Source: Anagrus nilaparvatae (Eukaryota > Arthropoda > Insecta > Hymenoptera > Mymaridae). From it: a stretch of 64,000 bases of DNA. Location of the stretch: contig JAKSXM010000247.1 of the NCBI GenBank assembly GCA_022575985.1, positions 5,107,501-5,171,500 on the forward strand, given 5' to 3'. The notes below the pieces were generated by a model that did no database searches, had not been told where the DNA came from, and worked only from the letters and a program-made list of their open reading frames with translations. Shown here piece after piece: positions 11,071-22,028 of this stretch (positions are counted from its first letter, which is position 1; each line of letters starts with the position of its first letter). The translations under genes were made by a program, and so were the position numbers.

Positions 11071-11277
11071 GTTTGAGGAACCTCAGTGCCAGCTAGTTGG
11101 CAAGGTATTTTTTGTTTATTATGCAAAAAATTTTGAGAAGAATATTTTTGAAAAATTAAGTATCGGATTCGAGATATTCAGTAAAAACCATATTTTCAGA
11201 CATTACTACTTTCATAGAATTAAATGAGGTATTACATAAAAAAAACGCTGCCAAGTAATTGGCACTACGGTTCCTCA
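11071..11277. mobile_element. small complete TIR element of the ~190-bp repeat family
   Basis: The left end GAGGAACCTCAGTGCCAGCT and the inverted right end (read inward GAGGAACCGTAGTGCCAATT) are about 75% identical over 38 bp. They enclose one ~190-bp repeat unit. This is the only place where both ends of the family lie close enough to define a whole element. No coding sequence. Confidence 0.5.
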
Positions 11278-11934
11278 TTAGCAATAACAAAATGTTCTTA
11301 ATGGTCTATTTTACCTAACAAAGTAGAAGATTTTTATAAACTAGTACATAATCTTCTTTTATGATAATTATGTCTGCTAGACAGTTTTTGGTGTAGCTGG
11401 TGTAGTAATATCTTGAAGACATAATTACACAAGCTAAAAAAAAAAAAAAAATTATGGTGTTTTTTTAATTATTTTATGCATAAAATTTTAAAGAAAAAAA
11501 TTTCCAAAAATAACGTATCAGATGGAGAAATCCTTTACAGACAATAATTCTAGATATTCGTACTTTCATAGATAGTAATTAAGTACTACGTCCTAAAATA
11601 AAAAAAATTTTTGCGTATTTTGTATTTTTTGGCGACAAAAATTTTCAAAAAATTAAGTATCAGGTCCAAAAAATTACTATAGACGATATTTCTAAAACTA
11701 GTACTTCCACAGAAATAAATTAAGTACTTCGTCCATAAAGAAAAAAAATTGGAATTTTTTGTATTTTTTGATGAAAAAAATTATGAGAAAAAAATTTAAA
11801 AAAAATAAATTGTAAAATTCGAGATATCGAGTAAAAACGATACTTCTAGATATCAGTACTTTCATGGGAAAAAATGAGGTATTACATCCAAATTAAAAAA
11901 AAAAAAATAAGTATATCGAGATTGGAGACTGCAA

Positions 11935-12000
11935 CTGACACCCTCTCTGTAGCTCAGTTATGGTAGAGACTAATTCAGGCTAGATACTATAAGTCAAATA
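11935..12000 (+). other. tRNA-like (SINE head) relic
   Basis: Contains an A-box-like TAGCTCAGTTATGG in the context CACCCTCTCTG...GGTAGAGAC. It is a sister of the fuller tRNA-like sequence at 19375-19448, and the flanks of both (12160-12310 and 19215-19355) are inverted copies of each other. Confidence 0.4.
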
Positions 12001-12845
12001 ATTCTGTGCAGTTAATTTGGTTCATATAATTAATAAGTACATTCTGCTTCCAATTAGTTATGTACCATCTAATCTGTAGAGATATTGTGTTATAATGTTG
12101 AGAGTACGGTAGCGCACTTGGTAATGTTCTTGGTTCTTTAGTATTAGTATTAGTTATATTTCCCAGAGAGATTCTTTTCTCAAACTTGGCAGGCTTTGCG
12201 CCTTTCAGCCTATTTATTATTAAATTTTTATTATTTCTATTTATCGTTTACATTTTTCAAATATTTATTAATGATGGATTATATAGCGACGAATACTGAT
12301 CAAATCAAATTAATTGTACACAGAAAAAAAATTATATGTTAAATTGTCATAGTTAACTTAGTTGATTTAAGCAGTGAGTTTGAAATATCAGAAAATTCCA
12401 TTTCTTTATGATAATAATAATTATTATTATATAATATAAAACACAAATTTTTTTTTCTCTTAGGACGTAGTACCTAATTTATTTCTTTGAGAGTACTAGG
12501 GTGAACAGAGGTATAGTGGAACGCTTAAGATAGGTGCTTATTTTTTTCGCTGTTAAAATAAATCTAATTGATCTTACTTATTAAAAATTGTAAATTTAAA
12601 AATATAATGCATTCTGTTAAGTAAAAAAAATAAATTGCTTGTATTTAATGTTTAAAATACTTTTTTAAATAATTTTTCAAGCAACGGAAAAAAACTGAAT
12701 AAGAGAACATTTCTGCCAGTAAGAGAACAGGGTTTTGCCTAAGTCGAAACAGGCTTGAAAAATGCCTTTTTATGTTTAAATTTTTATTATAATGAACAGG
12801 AAGATAAACAAATGAAAAAGTAAAATTTATTAAATAATATTTTTT

Positions 12846-13095
12846 ACACACCAAACCTAAAAGAGCTTTTTGTTACGCAGAAAATATTGAATGTTTATTT
12901 AAATCTTTAGAGAGGAATTATTTTGAGGTTAATTCTTTTAAAAAAATTTATTATTGTTTTTATTCTGTTCAAAAAGAATTAAAACAAAAATAAATTTTTT
13001 TAAAAGAATTAACCTCAAAATAATTCCTCTCTAAAGAATTAAATAAACATTCAATATTTTCTGCGTAACAAAAAACTCTTTTAGGTTTGGTGTGT
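12846..13095. repeat. 250-bp hairpin insertion
   Basis: Arms of about 115 bp: ACACCAAACCTAAAAGAGCT at 12848 is matched inverted by AGGTTTGGTGT at 13083-13093. The AT loop is about 15-20 bp. It lies inside the pogo element near its left end and resembles a MITE. No clear target duplication was found. Confidence 0.75.
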
Positions 13096-13154
13096 ATATT
13101 AATAAACATTTTGTTTTAAAATTACACTTTTAATTACAATCTAATATTTATTAT

Positions 13155-14090
13155 TATTCAGTTTATTTGCCATGACAAAAATTTAGTATACACTCATTTA
13201 CAATTGAAATATAAATTAATACAATATATGATACAGAAATAATGTTTACAATTTGTATAAGATTTTAAAATACAATATATGATAAAATTGAAAATAAAAA
13301 TAATATTCATAATTAGAGTAAATGTTAAAGTAAAATAATTCAAATAAAATCAAATTAAGGTCAACAACAATCTGACACTAATAATTAATTGATAAGTATC
13401 TATATATCTATATAACAATTGCTATAACGTCAATAAATCTATAAGTAAATAAATAACAGTCAATAATTATATTTAAATAACAGTAAATAATAAATATATA
13501 ATATAATATATAGTCAATAATTAATAGAATTAGTCAATAAAAATAGTCAATAAATTAATTAAATATGGTAAATAAAGTATAAGTTAAAATAAGTAAGTGA
13601 ATAAAGTAAATTAATAGTTATTTATTATCCAGACTAAATAAATATTTTTTAATGCTATTTTTAAACTGGTTATATGATGGGAGATCACGTATGCATGGAG
13701 GAATTTTATTCCAAAATTTAGCATATTTAACTTGAAAAGATTGTAAACCCCAATTGTGTATAACGGAGGGTATATCCAGATCTTTACGTGGTCCACGAGT
13801 TGGTCTGTCTCTTTTGTATGGTTTAAATAGAGGTAACAGAATAGGGGGTTGTTTCATACGTATTATTTTATACATAGTCAATGATGCAAAATAGTCCATG
13901 CGCGTGGTTATTTGCATCCAGTTAAGTCGTCTCCTGTAAGGAGTAATATGCTCCTGCCGTTTTAGACCGAAAATATATCTAATGCTTGAGTTAGAAAGTC
14001 TCTGGAGCTGGTCAGTCAGCTGTTTAGAAATATCAGAGTAAACAACACTACAATATTTGGTGTTTAAAGCTTTTTTCAAATTAGCATTTG
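13155..14090 (-). mobile_element. 5'-truncated non-LTR retrotransposon fragment (Jockey-like)
   Basis: The fragment consists of the C-terminal reverse-transcriptase part at 13618-14079 plus about 460 bp of 3' untranslated sequence. That sequence ends in an AATAAA-like tail (minus strand CAAATAAACTGAATAATAATAA). It is nested within the pogo element. The related fragment at 26466-27357 shows the same protein order. Confidence 0.65.
13618..14079 (-). pseudogene. reverse transcriptase C-terminal region, truncated
   Basis: An open frame of 153 residues: YCSVVYSDISKQLTDQLQRL, then SSIRYIFGLKRQEHITPYRR, RLNWMQITTRMDYFASL, FKPYKRDRPTRGPRKDL and a C-terminal FQVKYAKFWNKIPPCIRDLP. This matches the post-polymerase (thumb) region of Jockey-type non-LTR reverse transcriptases, whose usual motifs are LQRLQN.CIRYIF and LNWL....R..YF. 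The YxDD catalytic core and everything upstream are missing. The stop is natural and the start is the truncation point (coding similarity begins near 14090), so the first Met is arbitrary. Confidence 0.75.
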
Positions 14091-14331
14091 TATTTTTATT
14101 AACTAGCTTAAAGTATCTTACAAATTTTTATTACACACAAATTTTTTTATAATTAATGAACACATAAAAACAAAAATTAAGCTTTTCTTTTTTTCTTTTA
14201 GATAAAAATATACATTTTTAAATCATTCTAATAAACACTGAAACATAGTTTAACAGTTAATTATCTAATTGAATTTAAAAAATAATTTTGCTACTAAATA
14301 TTATAAAAATATATAACGTAATACATATAAC

Positions 14332-14688
14332 TTAAAGCTTTTCTTTTTTTATATTCAGAACTTTTTCATTTAACAATTTTTGCTCATTTTTAATTGTATC
14401 AGCTAATCGTTTTTTTTCTGCTCGAAGTGCAGCTAAGTGTTTTGATGCTTCATCTTTTTTTTTGTTTAATTTCTAATTTTATTCTTTTTGCTTCTAATTT
14501 TTGAAATTCTTCCTGACTTTTTCTTTCCATTTCATCTTGTAAAATCTTTCGACCTTCATCACTTGTTAAAACAGGAGCGGAATAAGCAAGCTTTCTGAGA
14601 CCTGTTTGATTTTTTACTTTTTTCCCTTTCTTGGTTAATGGTTGGCATTCCTTAAAAGCTTTTTTGAAAGGTGAAATTTTATCAGTAC
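14332..14688 (-). pseudogene. pogo-like transposase, exon 3 (coiled-coil tail)
   Basis: The acceptor (GAACAG at 14689-14694 on the minus strand) gives a frame that joins exon 2 in phase (codon split G/GT). It reads TDKISPFKKAFKECQPL, then SAPVLTSDEGRKIL, then a long Lys/Glu-rich heptad region (MERKSQEEFQKLEAKRIKLE, ALRAEKKRLADTIKNEQKLL) ending in TAA at 14332-14334. It probably forms a coiled coil. A 9-base A/T run at about 14455-14463 breaks the frame once. A C-terminal coiled coil of this kind is common in pogo/jerky-type transposases. Confidence 0.6.
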
Positions 14689-14810
14689 CTGTTCAAATTT
14701 ATTAAAAAGTGTAACGGTAATTTTCTATTAAATGATAATATTTTAATATAATTCTACGGAAATATTCAAAGTTAAATTTTACATTTATAAGGCTTTTCGC
14801 CAATGTGTTA

Positions 14811-15839
14811 CCGTTGACCTATATTTTATACTTAACTATTTAAATTCATTATAATTTTATCTAATATCACTTTCTGGCTGCCTTACCTGTTTCTATTTCT
14901 CTGCTTCCTTTTCTATAAAATAATATCAAAACAGGAAAAGGGGGGAGGTAATCTTAGTCAATAATAAAAGTTATGTAAAGTAAAGTAGCAATTTAATTAA
15001 TAAAAATAAAAGGATTATAAAGGAAATTTACAACTTATAACTAATTGGCCATCTAGAATTTATTAATAAAGTTCGGTTTGATAAACCGCATGGCATAAAA
15101 GCCATATATTTGCAAATAGCAACGAAAGGCGTTCGAGCGACGGCATGACTATATTTACGGGCATTTAAAAATATTAAATAAAACCTCATAAAAATTAGAA
15201 TAAAATGAACTCACCTCGCATATATATTTATGCCCGCGCTCGAACGTAAAAATTATGTGCACATATAAATGATTAATGATTAATAATAAAATCTCACCCA
15301 CACGTTCACACTTATAAAATTCAGCACTTTTTAACTTAGCGACTAATAGCTAGCTAGCTTATAAATTACTTCACTATTTTATTATGATGATGATAATTTT
15401 GCTGGAAAGCGTGGTCTCTTAATAGCCTTGAAATATTTTAACAAATATGATGCTTATTAGCTGTTTTATTGCGGACGATCAATTCACAGTATTTTATCTG
15501 ATTTATATAACTATAAATGCTAAATCAATAAGCTAATTAATTATTCATATGAAAATAATAAGTTTACTTTAATTAAAATTTAATTGACTTTAAATTATTT
15601 AATTAAGGAACTGTGTGCAGAGCACATAAAAAAACAAAACAAAAAACTCTTTTTTTTCTGATTTTATGTGACCGACTCGGTCAAGCTTAGAAGCAAGAAG
15701 GAAGAAGAACCGGCGTCCCTTGGTCGCTGACACGCGGTTCTTTTGCGCGCGCAGTACTTCTCCTTTCTATGCTCTTTTCTCTCTTGTAAATTTGAATTAT
15801 TAGCATAATGCAGTTTTTGGCCTAAAAACTTGCGTTACA
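14811..15839 (-). mobile_element. probable solo LTR, gypsy type, in the pogo intron
   Basis: On the minus strand it begins TGTAACGCAAG at 15839. It contains the landmarks shared with the LTRs at 36390-37318 and 54626-55777: TTACCTGTTTCTATTTC near the far end, an AAGGGGGGAG block at about 14938, and a CpG-rich part (15660-15770, including GCGCGCGCAGTAC). It sits between exons 2 and 3 of the transposase gene, so the insertion would not itself break the exons. The left end is approximate and no target duplication could be assigned. Confidence 0.45.
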
Positions 15840-15910
15840 AAAGATAATATTTAAAAATTTTAAATTGTTCTCTTAATAAAATAATAATAAGTAAAATATA
15901 TTTATGAGAC

Positions 15911-16501
15911 CTTTTAATTCATTTTTATCTTTTTTTGTAGTGAGATCTATAGGCAAAAAATTATGATTTTGCTTTTTTTTTAAATTTTCTTTATTCAATT
16001 GGCTTTGAGCATCAGTTTGTACAGGAGACAATTCTTTATCAAATGCTTGGTTATCATTTCTTAAATCTTGTGGCAAACAATGAACTAAATGATTTTCATT
16101 ATTTGTGTTAGTGGAGTTATTCTCAACAGTTGTTAAGTCAGTTTCTTCATTATAGCTAGTATTTTCTGTAATTATTTGCTCATCAGAAGATAAAATATAA
16201 GAATTGTTATCAATATTTATAGTTATGCTATCATTTAATTTATCTAGTCTTTGAAAATTATCTTTAATTGAAATAGGTCCAGGAATTCTATCAGGTTCAA
16301 CAACTAAACGTTCAACAAAGTCAATGTTAATTGCTGATTCATCAGCTGATTTATTAGGAATAATATTTTTATCATTATCAAGTGAATTTAATTCAATGAA
16401 TTCAATGGAAACATTGTTTTCAATTGATGCATTAGCCATTATACCATTCTCATCTATAACTATTTTATCTTGCTTATTATTACTTTCATGATCATCCACA
16501 A
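15911..16501 (-). pseudogene. pogo-like transposase, exon 2 (acidic region)
   Basis: 591 bp, open throughout, bounded by an acceptor (TTCTTTATAG before TTGTGGATGAT) and a donor (AAAAG|GTCTCAT). Two bases complete the split codon from exon 1 and one base is left for exon 3, so all three exons are in phase. The translation is Asn/Asp/Glu-rich (e.g. SIEFIELNSLDNDKNIIPN) with the segment FVERLVVEPDRIPGPISI. It is a low-complexity linker with no catalytic motif, and its role is unknown. Confidence 0.55.
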
Positions 16502-16746
16502 CTATAAAGAACATAGGAAATATATTAATAAACAAATAAGTAAAATTCAATTTATTTAATACAATGTATAGTGAAATTTTTATATAATAAAATACAATCA
16601 ATAAATATATTTTGAAAAACTTAGTATTTTAAACAGTCAGTAAATAAAAAAATAGATATTATTTAATACTTTGATAGTCAAAACTTTTTTAAAATAAATA
16701 TTTAATTTAATTTTTAATGATTAAGATAAAAAAAATTAATAAGTAC

Positions 16747-18198
16747 CACGTTTCAGCATTTGCCAATACTTAAATAAGCCTTGATTACTTTCTTCATTAA
16801 CTTCACCTTTTTGAAATTCTTGTAATACATCAATTGTTACATAATTTTCTAAATTTTCTAAATGACCATAAACTTTATTTAAGCTTGGTGCATCTTTAAC
16901 TTCACATTGTTTTTCTTCGCCAACATTAATGGGAGTTTTGAATCTATTCAACTCTGTGTAATTTATTGCATCAGGATTGAATGGATATAAGCCACACTTT
17001 CTAAATCCGTTTTCCATATAAGTCTGCAAATCTAAAGTATCTGTAGCAGTTTTTAATACTGGTCCAAATTCATGAATAGAAAAAACTTCTTTTGATTGCC
17101 ATTGCTGTACAGATTTTTTCCAAGCAATTTTCAGAGGACGAAATAAGGCAACGTCAAGAGGCTGTATAAAATGAGTACTGTTGGGAAACAAAGCTATTAT
17201 GATAATTTTGTGTTGACTATAAAATTCACATAAGGCATAGGTCAGGTGTGATGAATGCCCATCAACGTACAATATCACTGGCAATTGAATTTTATTTTTT
17301 ACCAGCCATGGATAAAAAATGTCTTTAATGTAACTGAAAAATGTTTCATTTGTCATCCAACCTGATTCTGAAGCACCATAACTCCAACCTGATGACAATT
17401 TTTCGACAATTTTATTAGGTACTCTGACATATTTATACAAAATAAATGGTGGAGGCATAACTCCATTAGCAGAAACAGTATACAATACTGTAATAGCTTG
17501 TTTCTCTTTACCATCACATAACTTGTACACATTTTTTGCCCCTTTTTTGGCTAAAACTCTCTCACCTTTGAATTTAAAAAAAATGCTGATTCATCTAGGT
17601 TAAAAACTCTAGATGGGTCTATTTCAACCACATTGTGTTTGATTAGCTCTTTTTCAACCTTTTTAAACCAACATTTTACTTGCTCTTGAGTCACAAATGC
17701 TTTGGCTTTGCTTAAATTTTCTGGGATTCTTTTACTTAATTTATCTTCATGTCTTTTATGAAATCCTTCATACCACTTATCCCCAGGTCTATTGTCTTTA
17801 AATTTTGTCTTTCTATTTTTTAAAATAATAAAATCTTAAACACTATCTAATACTAGATTTTTGGTAACTGGGTGCCCCTTATCTGCAGAATCCAGAATCC
17901 AGTCAATCATTTTATCTTCTTCTTCTTTTGTTAAAACTGTTCCAGGACCTTTCTTAGCACCAATTGGAGTTTTTTTATGTACTTTTGAATAAAGATTGGT
18001 TGCTGGTATATTATATTTTTTTGCTGCACCTCTCAAACTGATTTGACTATTATTAATTTCTTCAACAGCTTTAATTAAACTTTCAGTGGTATATGAAATC
18101 ATACTCTTATTATTTGATTTTCTATGCTTCTTCTTATGCTTTTTATCTGTTTTATTAATATTCTTTTTCTTAGAGTTCACTGAAATTATAAAGTTCAT
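16747..18198 (-). pseudogene. pogo/Tigger-like transposase, exon 1 (HTH and DDE domains)
   Basis: The N-terminus is Lys-rich, then a psq-type helix-turn-helix for binding the terminal repeats (SQISLRGAAKKYNIPATNL). Next comes the CENP-B-type linker (NRPGDKWYEGFHKRHEDKLS) and the DDE_1 catalytic core: FNLDESAF (first Asp), YVDGHSSH (second) and HFIQPLDVALFRPLKIAWKK (third). Two lesions are visible: an in-frame TAA at 17836-17838, and a frameshift in an 8-base A/T run at about 17576-17583 just after the first Asp. The exon ends at a donor (AACGTG|GTACTT) that joins exon 2 in phase. The protein would act as a nuclear cut-and-paste transposase; this copy cannot encode it. Confidence 0.85.
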
Positions 18199-18898
18199 AC
18201 AATAACAAATAAATTAAAAAAGAGGTTATGTTTTTAACACTATTGTTTATAAGTTGTACGAATTTTATTTTAAATATAATTAATGTAAAAATTAATCTGA
18301 TACCTACTTTTTATGAAGTAAAACTTTTTTCTTAGCACAATACTTGAAAATATTAATAAATTCAATAAAAATTATAAAAATTTGGAGCAAGTAATATAAA
18401 CAATAAATACACGTTCCGGTCGAGGACGCGACTGATCTAAAGAAGAACGCTCTTTACAAAACTGTTCTATTTTGTGCGTATAATTTGAATTTTCAAGTCT
18501 ATGCAAGAACACTAATATTTATTAAAAAAAAAAAAAATTAAGGAATTTAATAAATAAAAAAGTGAAAATTAACAATAATGTTAGTCAATTTTACAAAAAA
18601 AATTAAAAAAAAATTTTTTTATTATCAATAAAGCCTATTAGTGCTAAAGTTCCATAAGACAAATTTACTAAAAATAACTTGTAAAAAAGCTTTTTGAGGA
18701 CTGAGTCACAATTAACTATATTTATAATTTAAATAATTTATAATAATAATTGTTAAATAGATGATTTGTAACTAAAAATGTTGAAAGAAATCAAGAATTT
18801 TTTCATCATAATATTTTTAAAATTTATTTAAAAAAAAAATGCAATTTTAAATAGTGTTCCGTTATTGGTGGTGTTTTTAATGAGGACAGTTCACCCTA

Positions 18899-19374
18899 GT
18901 TTTAGAAAGTTCGTTTATAGTAATTTTTTTGATCTAATATCGAATTTTTTCAAAATTTTTTTCTCGAAATTAAAAAAACAAAAAAATTAAGTATGATTGC
19001 ATGCTTGTAATCGGTGATATCTGTGGCATTTTAAAGTATTAAGCTCATTGTTTGAGGAACCTTAGTGCCAGCTAGTTGACAGGGTATTTTTATGTGTATT
19101 CAAACAACTGCATTCTTTCTGTTGTACGTGAAAGCTTTTAAAAAGTCATTCCTTTTTTATTATAACGTACCAAAATGACAGAAATTTTTTTCATAAATGA
19201 AAACAGAGTTGTTTGAATACAATTAATTTGTTTAGTATTCGTCGCTATATAATGCATCATTAATAAATATTTGAAAAATGTGAATGATAAATAAAAATAA
19301 TAAAATTTAATAATAAATAGACTCAAAACCAGCCAGGTTTGAGAAAAGAATCTCTCTGGGGACTGTAACTGGCA
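18899..19374. repeat. right flank of the pogo insertion: ~190-bp repeat and inverted copy of 12160-12310
   Basis: 18899-19000 continues the ~190-bp repeat interrupted at 12498. 19045-19090 carries a family end (GAGGAACCTTAGTGCCAGCT). 19215-19355 is an inverted copy of 12160-12310 (TATTCGTCGCTATATAATGC against its complement). So the pogo element lies inside a larger inverted structure. Confidence 0.6.
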
Positions 19375-19448
19375 CCCTCTCTAAAGATCAGTTGGTAGAA
19401 ATACAGGCATGAAACCTAAGAATCGTAGGTTCAATCCCCACCAGAGGG
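19375..19448 (+). other. tRNA-like sequence, pseudogene or SINE head
   Basis: 74 nt with a pairing acceptor stem (CCCTCT against AGAGGG), an A-box-like segment (GATCAGTTGGTAGA) and a B box (GGTTCAATCCC). The anticodon stem pairs poorly (the CATGAAA loop has only about three pairs below it) and the T stem has a mismatch. A working tRNA is unlikely. The related relic at 11935 shows that the unit is repeated with its flanks. Confidence 0.5.
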
Positions 19449-19804
19449 ATTTTTTTAAAAATTTTTATCTGACTTTATTAAGTCTAAAATAACCAAATTA
19501 ACATCAATTCGTTTTTAACAAATTAATTTTCGATAATAATTTAATATATTGAAAAAATTAATTTATTAAATTAATTTATGCAACTCTGGTACGTTATAAT
19601 AAAAAATGGGAAGACTATTTAAAATTTTCCACGTACAACAGGAAAAGAGACAGAAGTTGTTTGAATACAATTAATGTGTTCAATATTGGTCGCTATATAA
19701 TCCTGAGAGCCTCTGAGCCAGAGAGTAGTTATGGTACTCTAGTAGTTATGGTATTACGTGGTTATGTTTGTCAGCCTAACTGCACAAGGAAAATCAGAAT
19801 TTTT
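19449..19804. repeat. partial duplicate of 19120-19250
   Basis: The words TACGTTATAATAAAAAATGG, CACGTACAACAG, GAAGTTGTTTGAATACAATTAA and TCGCTATATAAT at 19590-19700 repeat, in part inverted, those at 19118-19250. The rest is AT-rich. Confidence 0.5.
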
Positions 19805-20150
19805 TTAATCCATTGCTATAAACTCGTTTGTACTAAAGCTTAATGATATTCATGGTATAGAAGTTGTATGAAATTTTCTGAAGAATCCAAATCTGAACTG
19901 ATTTGACTCGTACGAAATCATTTAGTGCGGGAAAATTCAGAAAAACTGTTCAAAATGATGAAAATTCAACTTTTGTATTTAAGACATTTGTTGTGAGCTC
20001 GTTTACATTAAAGCCTAAAAATTTTTTAAATTAAGAAAGTATGTAAAATTTCCCTGGGAACTCGAATCTTACCTTGTTTAAATCGTTCGGAGTTATTTAG
20101 ATCGGAAAAATTCAAAAAACTGAAAAAAAATGAGAAAAATTAAGGTAAAT
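19805..20150. repeat. two-copy tandem repeat, ~172 bp
   Basis: Both copies share, in order: CTCGTTT.....TAAAGC, a GTATGAAATTTTC/GTATGTAAAATTTCC block, AATC(T)GAA, GATTTG/TGTTTAAATCGT, and GAAAAATTCA(G)AAAAACTG. Identity is moderate, so the duplication is old. Confidence 0.55.
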
Positions 20151-20479
20151 TTACTATTTTTCAATTATTTTAGGGTCTAGGAAGTTCGATCGCATCTAAG
20201 TTGGTATAAAATCTAAAAATATATATAATAACACGCTTTTTCTGAGAAGCTTAATAAAAAATTCGGATATACAATTTTTCTGTAGCTTCCGTAAAATATC
20301 CTGTGAATTTATCGATTTTCCGGCTCCCCGTGTAGGAATTATCCAAAACTAATGGCAGGAATGGATTTTCGAGGAAATTTTACTACAGTACTTCTTTTCT
20401 CATTGTTTTTAATCATTTCCAGAAGGAATGGCATGTAAAAGAAGAATGGGTGGCTGAGGAAAGTTGAAAACGTGTTTTT

Positions 20480-20572
20480 TTCTTCAAAAATTTGCCCTGG
20501 GCTTATTTTTCATTATTAAGGGCTAAAATTTGGGGACATAGTCCATTTTGGATAGTTAATTGGCAAAAATAT
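20480..20572. repeat. target repeat split by H copy D; uninterrupted paralogue at 21505-21655
   Basis: 20480-20572 (AAGGGCTAAAATTTGG, GTCCATTTTGGATAG, AATTGGCAAAAAT) followed by 21052-21110 (TTTCAGCAGCCCAACCTGGA, ACTAAGAATCACT) matches the continuous stretch 21505-21655. The paralogue lacks the H element and so acts as an empty site. Confidence 0.7.
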
Positions 20573-21051
20573 TAACATGGAACATGTTTATAGGGAGGGG
20601 GTACTTCGGAATTGGAAAATTAAGGGGGGGGGGGGTCAAATTTGTCCCATTTAAGGGGGGGGGTCAAATATGTCCCATTTAAGGGGGGTGGTCAAATTTG
20701 TCCTATTTAAGGGGGTGGTCAAATTTGTCCCATTTAAGGGGGGGGGTCAAATATGTCCCATTTAAGGGGGGGGGTCAAATAGGACTTGGAATAATTTCAA
20801 TTTTGGGACTTAGAATAATTTGGGTTTAGGGACTTAGAAAATTTTTTTGATTTAGGGACCTAAAATAATACGCATTTAGGAAATCATAATAGTTTGGGTT
20901 TAGAATCTTAACATGTAGTAAAGGTGATAATTACAAATTATAAAAATAGGAAATTGTATTGTTTTTTGTATTTCTATGCTGTAAGATTACAGATGTTAGT
21001 AAACATGTTCCATGCATTTTGGTTGTGTGTACACAAACCGGTTATAAGTTT
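20573..21051 (+). mobile_element. H-family element, copy D, with an empty-site paralogue
   Basis: Starts TTAACATGGAACATGTTTATA and ends with the hairpin and CCGGTTATAAGTTT. A G-rich 26-bp array lies at 20620-20775. Comparison with the paralogue at 21505-21655 places both ends within a few bases and shows that the element inserted as a unit, with no evident target duplication. Lack of duplication is expected for rolling-circle (Helitron-class) insertion. Confidence 0.65.
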
Positions 21052-21845
21052 ATTTCAACAGGTTTCAGCAGCCCAACCTGGAAACTTTTGCTGAATTCAC
21101 TAAGAATCACTTATGAGGATTTGGGTAAAATTTTTAATTAGCAGTAACTCACTTATTTTTCATCAAAAAAAAATTTTTCATTTTTGTTGTGTGGCTATAT
21201 CTTTTTCAAATGAAAATTTTAAAATTTTAAATTCTTTATGTGCAACTTGCCCCCTGACGCAGAATTTATGAATGGTAAAAACCAGTAAAAATAGAAGAAA
21301 AAAAATGTCTTTCATAAGAAAAAGATTTTCTTGGTTAAAAAGTCCGTATGAAAAAAAATGGCTTCAAGGGATTCCTGGAAAAAAATTTAATGAAATCTTC
21401 CTGTAAATAATATTCAGAAAAATTTGTTCTAAAAACTAATTTAAAAAAATTTATAATTTCTAAACGTGTTTTTTGTAAATTTATAAAAATTTTTTTTCGA
21501 AAATTCGTCCTAGGCTTAGTTTTCAATATTAAGGGCTAAAATTTGGAGATATAGTCCATTTTGGATAGGTAATTGGCAAAAAAAAATTTTAATTTTTAGC
21601 CGGTTTCAGCGACCCGACCTGGAAACTTTTGCTGAATTTACTAAGAATCACTCTCCTATAATCTTGATTTTATGCGACATAAGGTGAAATAAGTTAAAAG
21701 TTGTATAAATCAGTGAATTTTAATCGTAAAACGAAAAGTTTTACTTTTTCCACGAATAATTGTTCACGGAATCTTCATTTCCTCCGTGCTTTTTTCTGGG
21801 CCCTATGAGCTAATATTTGCTATGTTTTTGGTTATTTTGTTTCAG

Positions 21846-22019
21846 ATAAGTAAAAAGGTGTTAGATGATCAAGAGAGAGTGTTGGACAATGAAGCTCTCT
21901 ATTACATCCGCTCAATACTATGTGGTGAAAAAAGGGTTGCAGACTCGTCAATATTTGCTAAGCTGTCGTCGCATAAATATCGCGTTCTATATTATAAATT
22001 GTATCAGTTGCGTTTATAA
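21846..22019 (+). CDS. candidate terminal exon, unrecognised
   Basis: A good acceptor (TTATTTTGTTTCAG, ending 21845) is followed by 57 open codons and TAA at 22017-22019. Segments read KKVLDDQERVLDNEALYYIR, SILCGEKRVADSSIFAKLS and HKYRVLYYKLYQLRL. The composition is protein-like. No family was recognised, and it could be an alternative last exon of the host gene or part of an old transposon gene. A SINE begins ten bases after the stop. Confidence 0.35.
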   Translation: MSKKVLDDQERVLDNEALYYIRSILCGEKRVADSSIFAKLSSHKYRVLYYKLYQLRL

Positions 22020-22028
22020 ATTAATATA

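Larger units (their letters stand above)
9050..12496. repeat. mosaic of ~190-bp degenerate repeats in both orientations
   Basis: A unit runs roughly: TACTTTCATGG, GAGGTACTACATCCAAA, an A-rich block, TTTTTTGATGAAAAA, TTGAGAAAAAAA, TCAGATTCGAGATATCGAGTA, then back to TACTTTCAT. Forward units lie at 9130-9460 and 11100-11930, inverted ones at 9640-10260. Ends resembling GAGGAACC..AGTGCCA occur at 9060-9095, 11071-11106 and 11240-11277. The same material continues at 18899-19090, 29965-30106 and 31665-31790, where other elements have inserted into it. I infer a foldback-type family with variable internal repeats. 10262-11070 holds only AT-rich, unassigned sequence. Confidence 0.65.
12499..18896 (-). 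mobile_element. pogo/Tigger-like DNA transposon, 6.4 kb, inactive
   Basis: Short inverted ends GGGTGAAC (12499) and GTTCACCC (18896) are flanked by TA on both sides. The flanks rejoin into the local ~190-bp repeat: ...GAGAGTACTA | GTTTTAGAAAG... compares with the uninterrupted paralogue GGAAGTACTAGTTATAAGAA near 9766. TA duplication is the hallmark of the Tc1/mariner/pogo superfamily, and the encoded transposase (14332-18198) is of pogo/CENP-B type. The element is expanded by a non-LTR fragment, a hairpin and a solo LTR inside it. Confidence 0.8.

Noticed and set aside
19375..19448. A functional tRNA gene
   Set aside because: The length and both promoter-like boxes fit, but the anticodon and T stems are mispaired and the unit is repeated with its flanks at 11935, so a tRNA-derived repeat is more likely.
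21335..21526. Minus-strand 63-codon Phe/Lys-rich frame
   Set aside because: Phe/Lys composition is what random AT-rich DNA with T runs yields, and no family features are visible.
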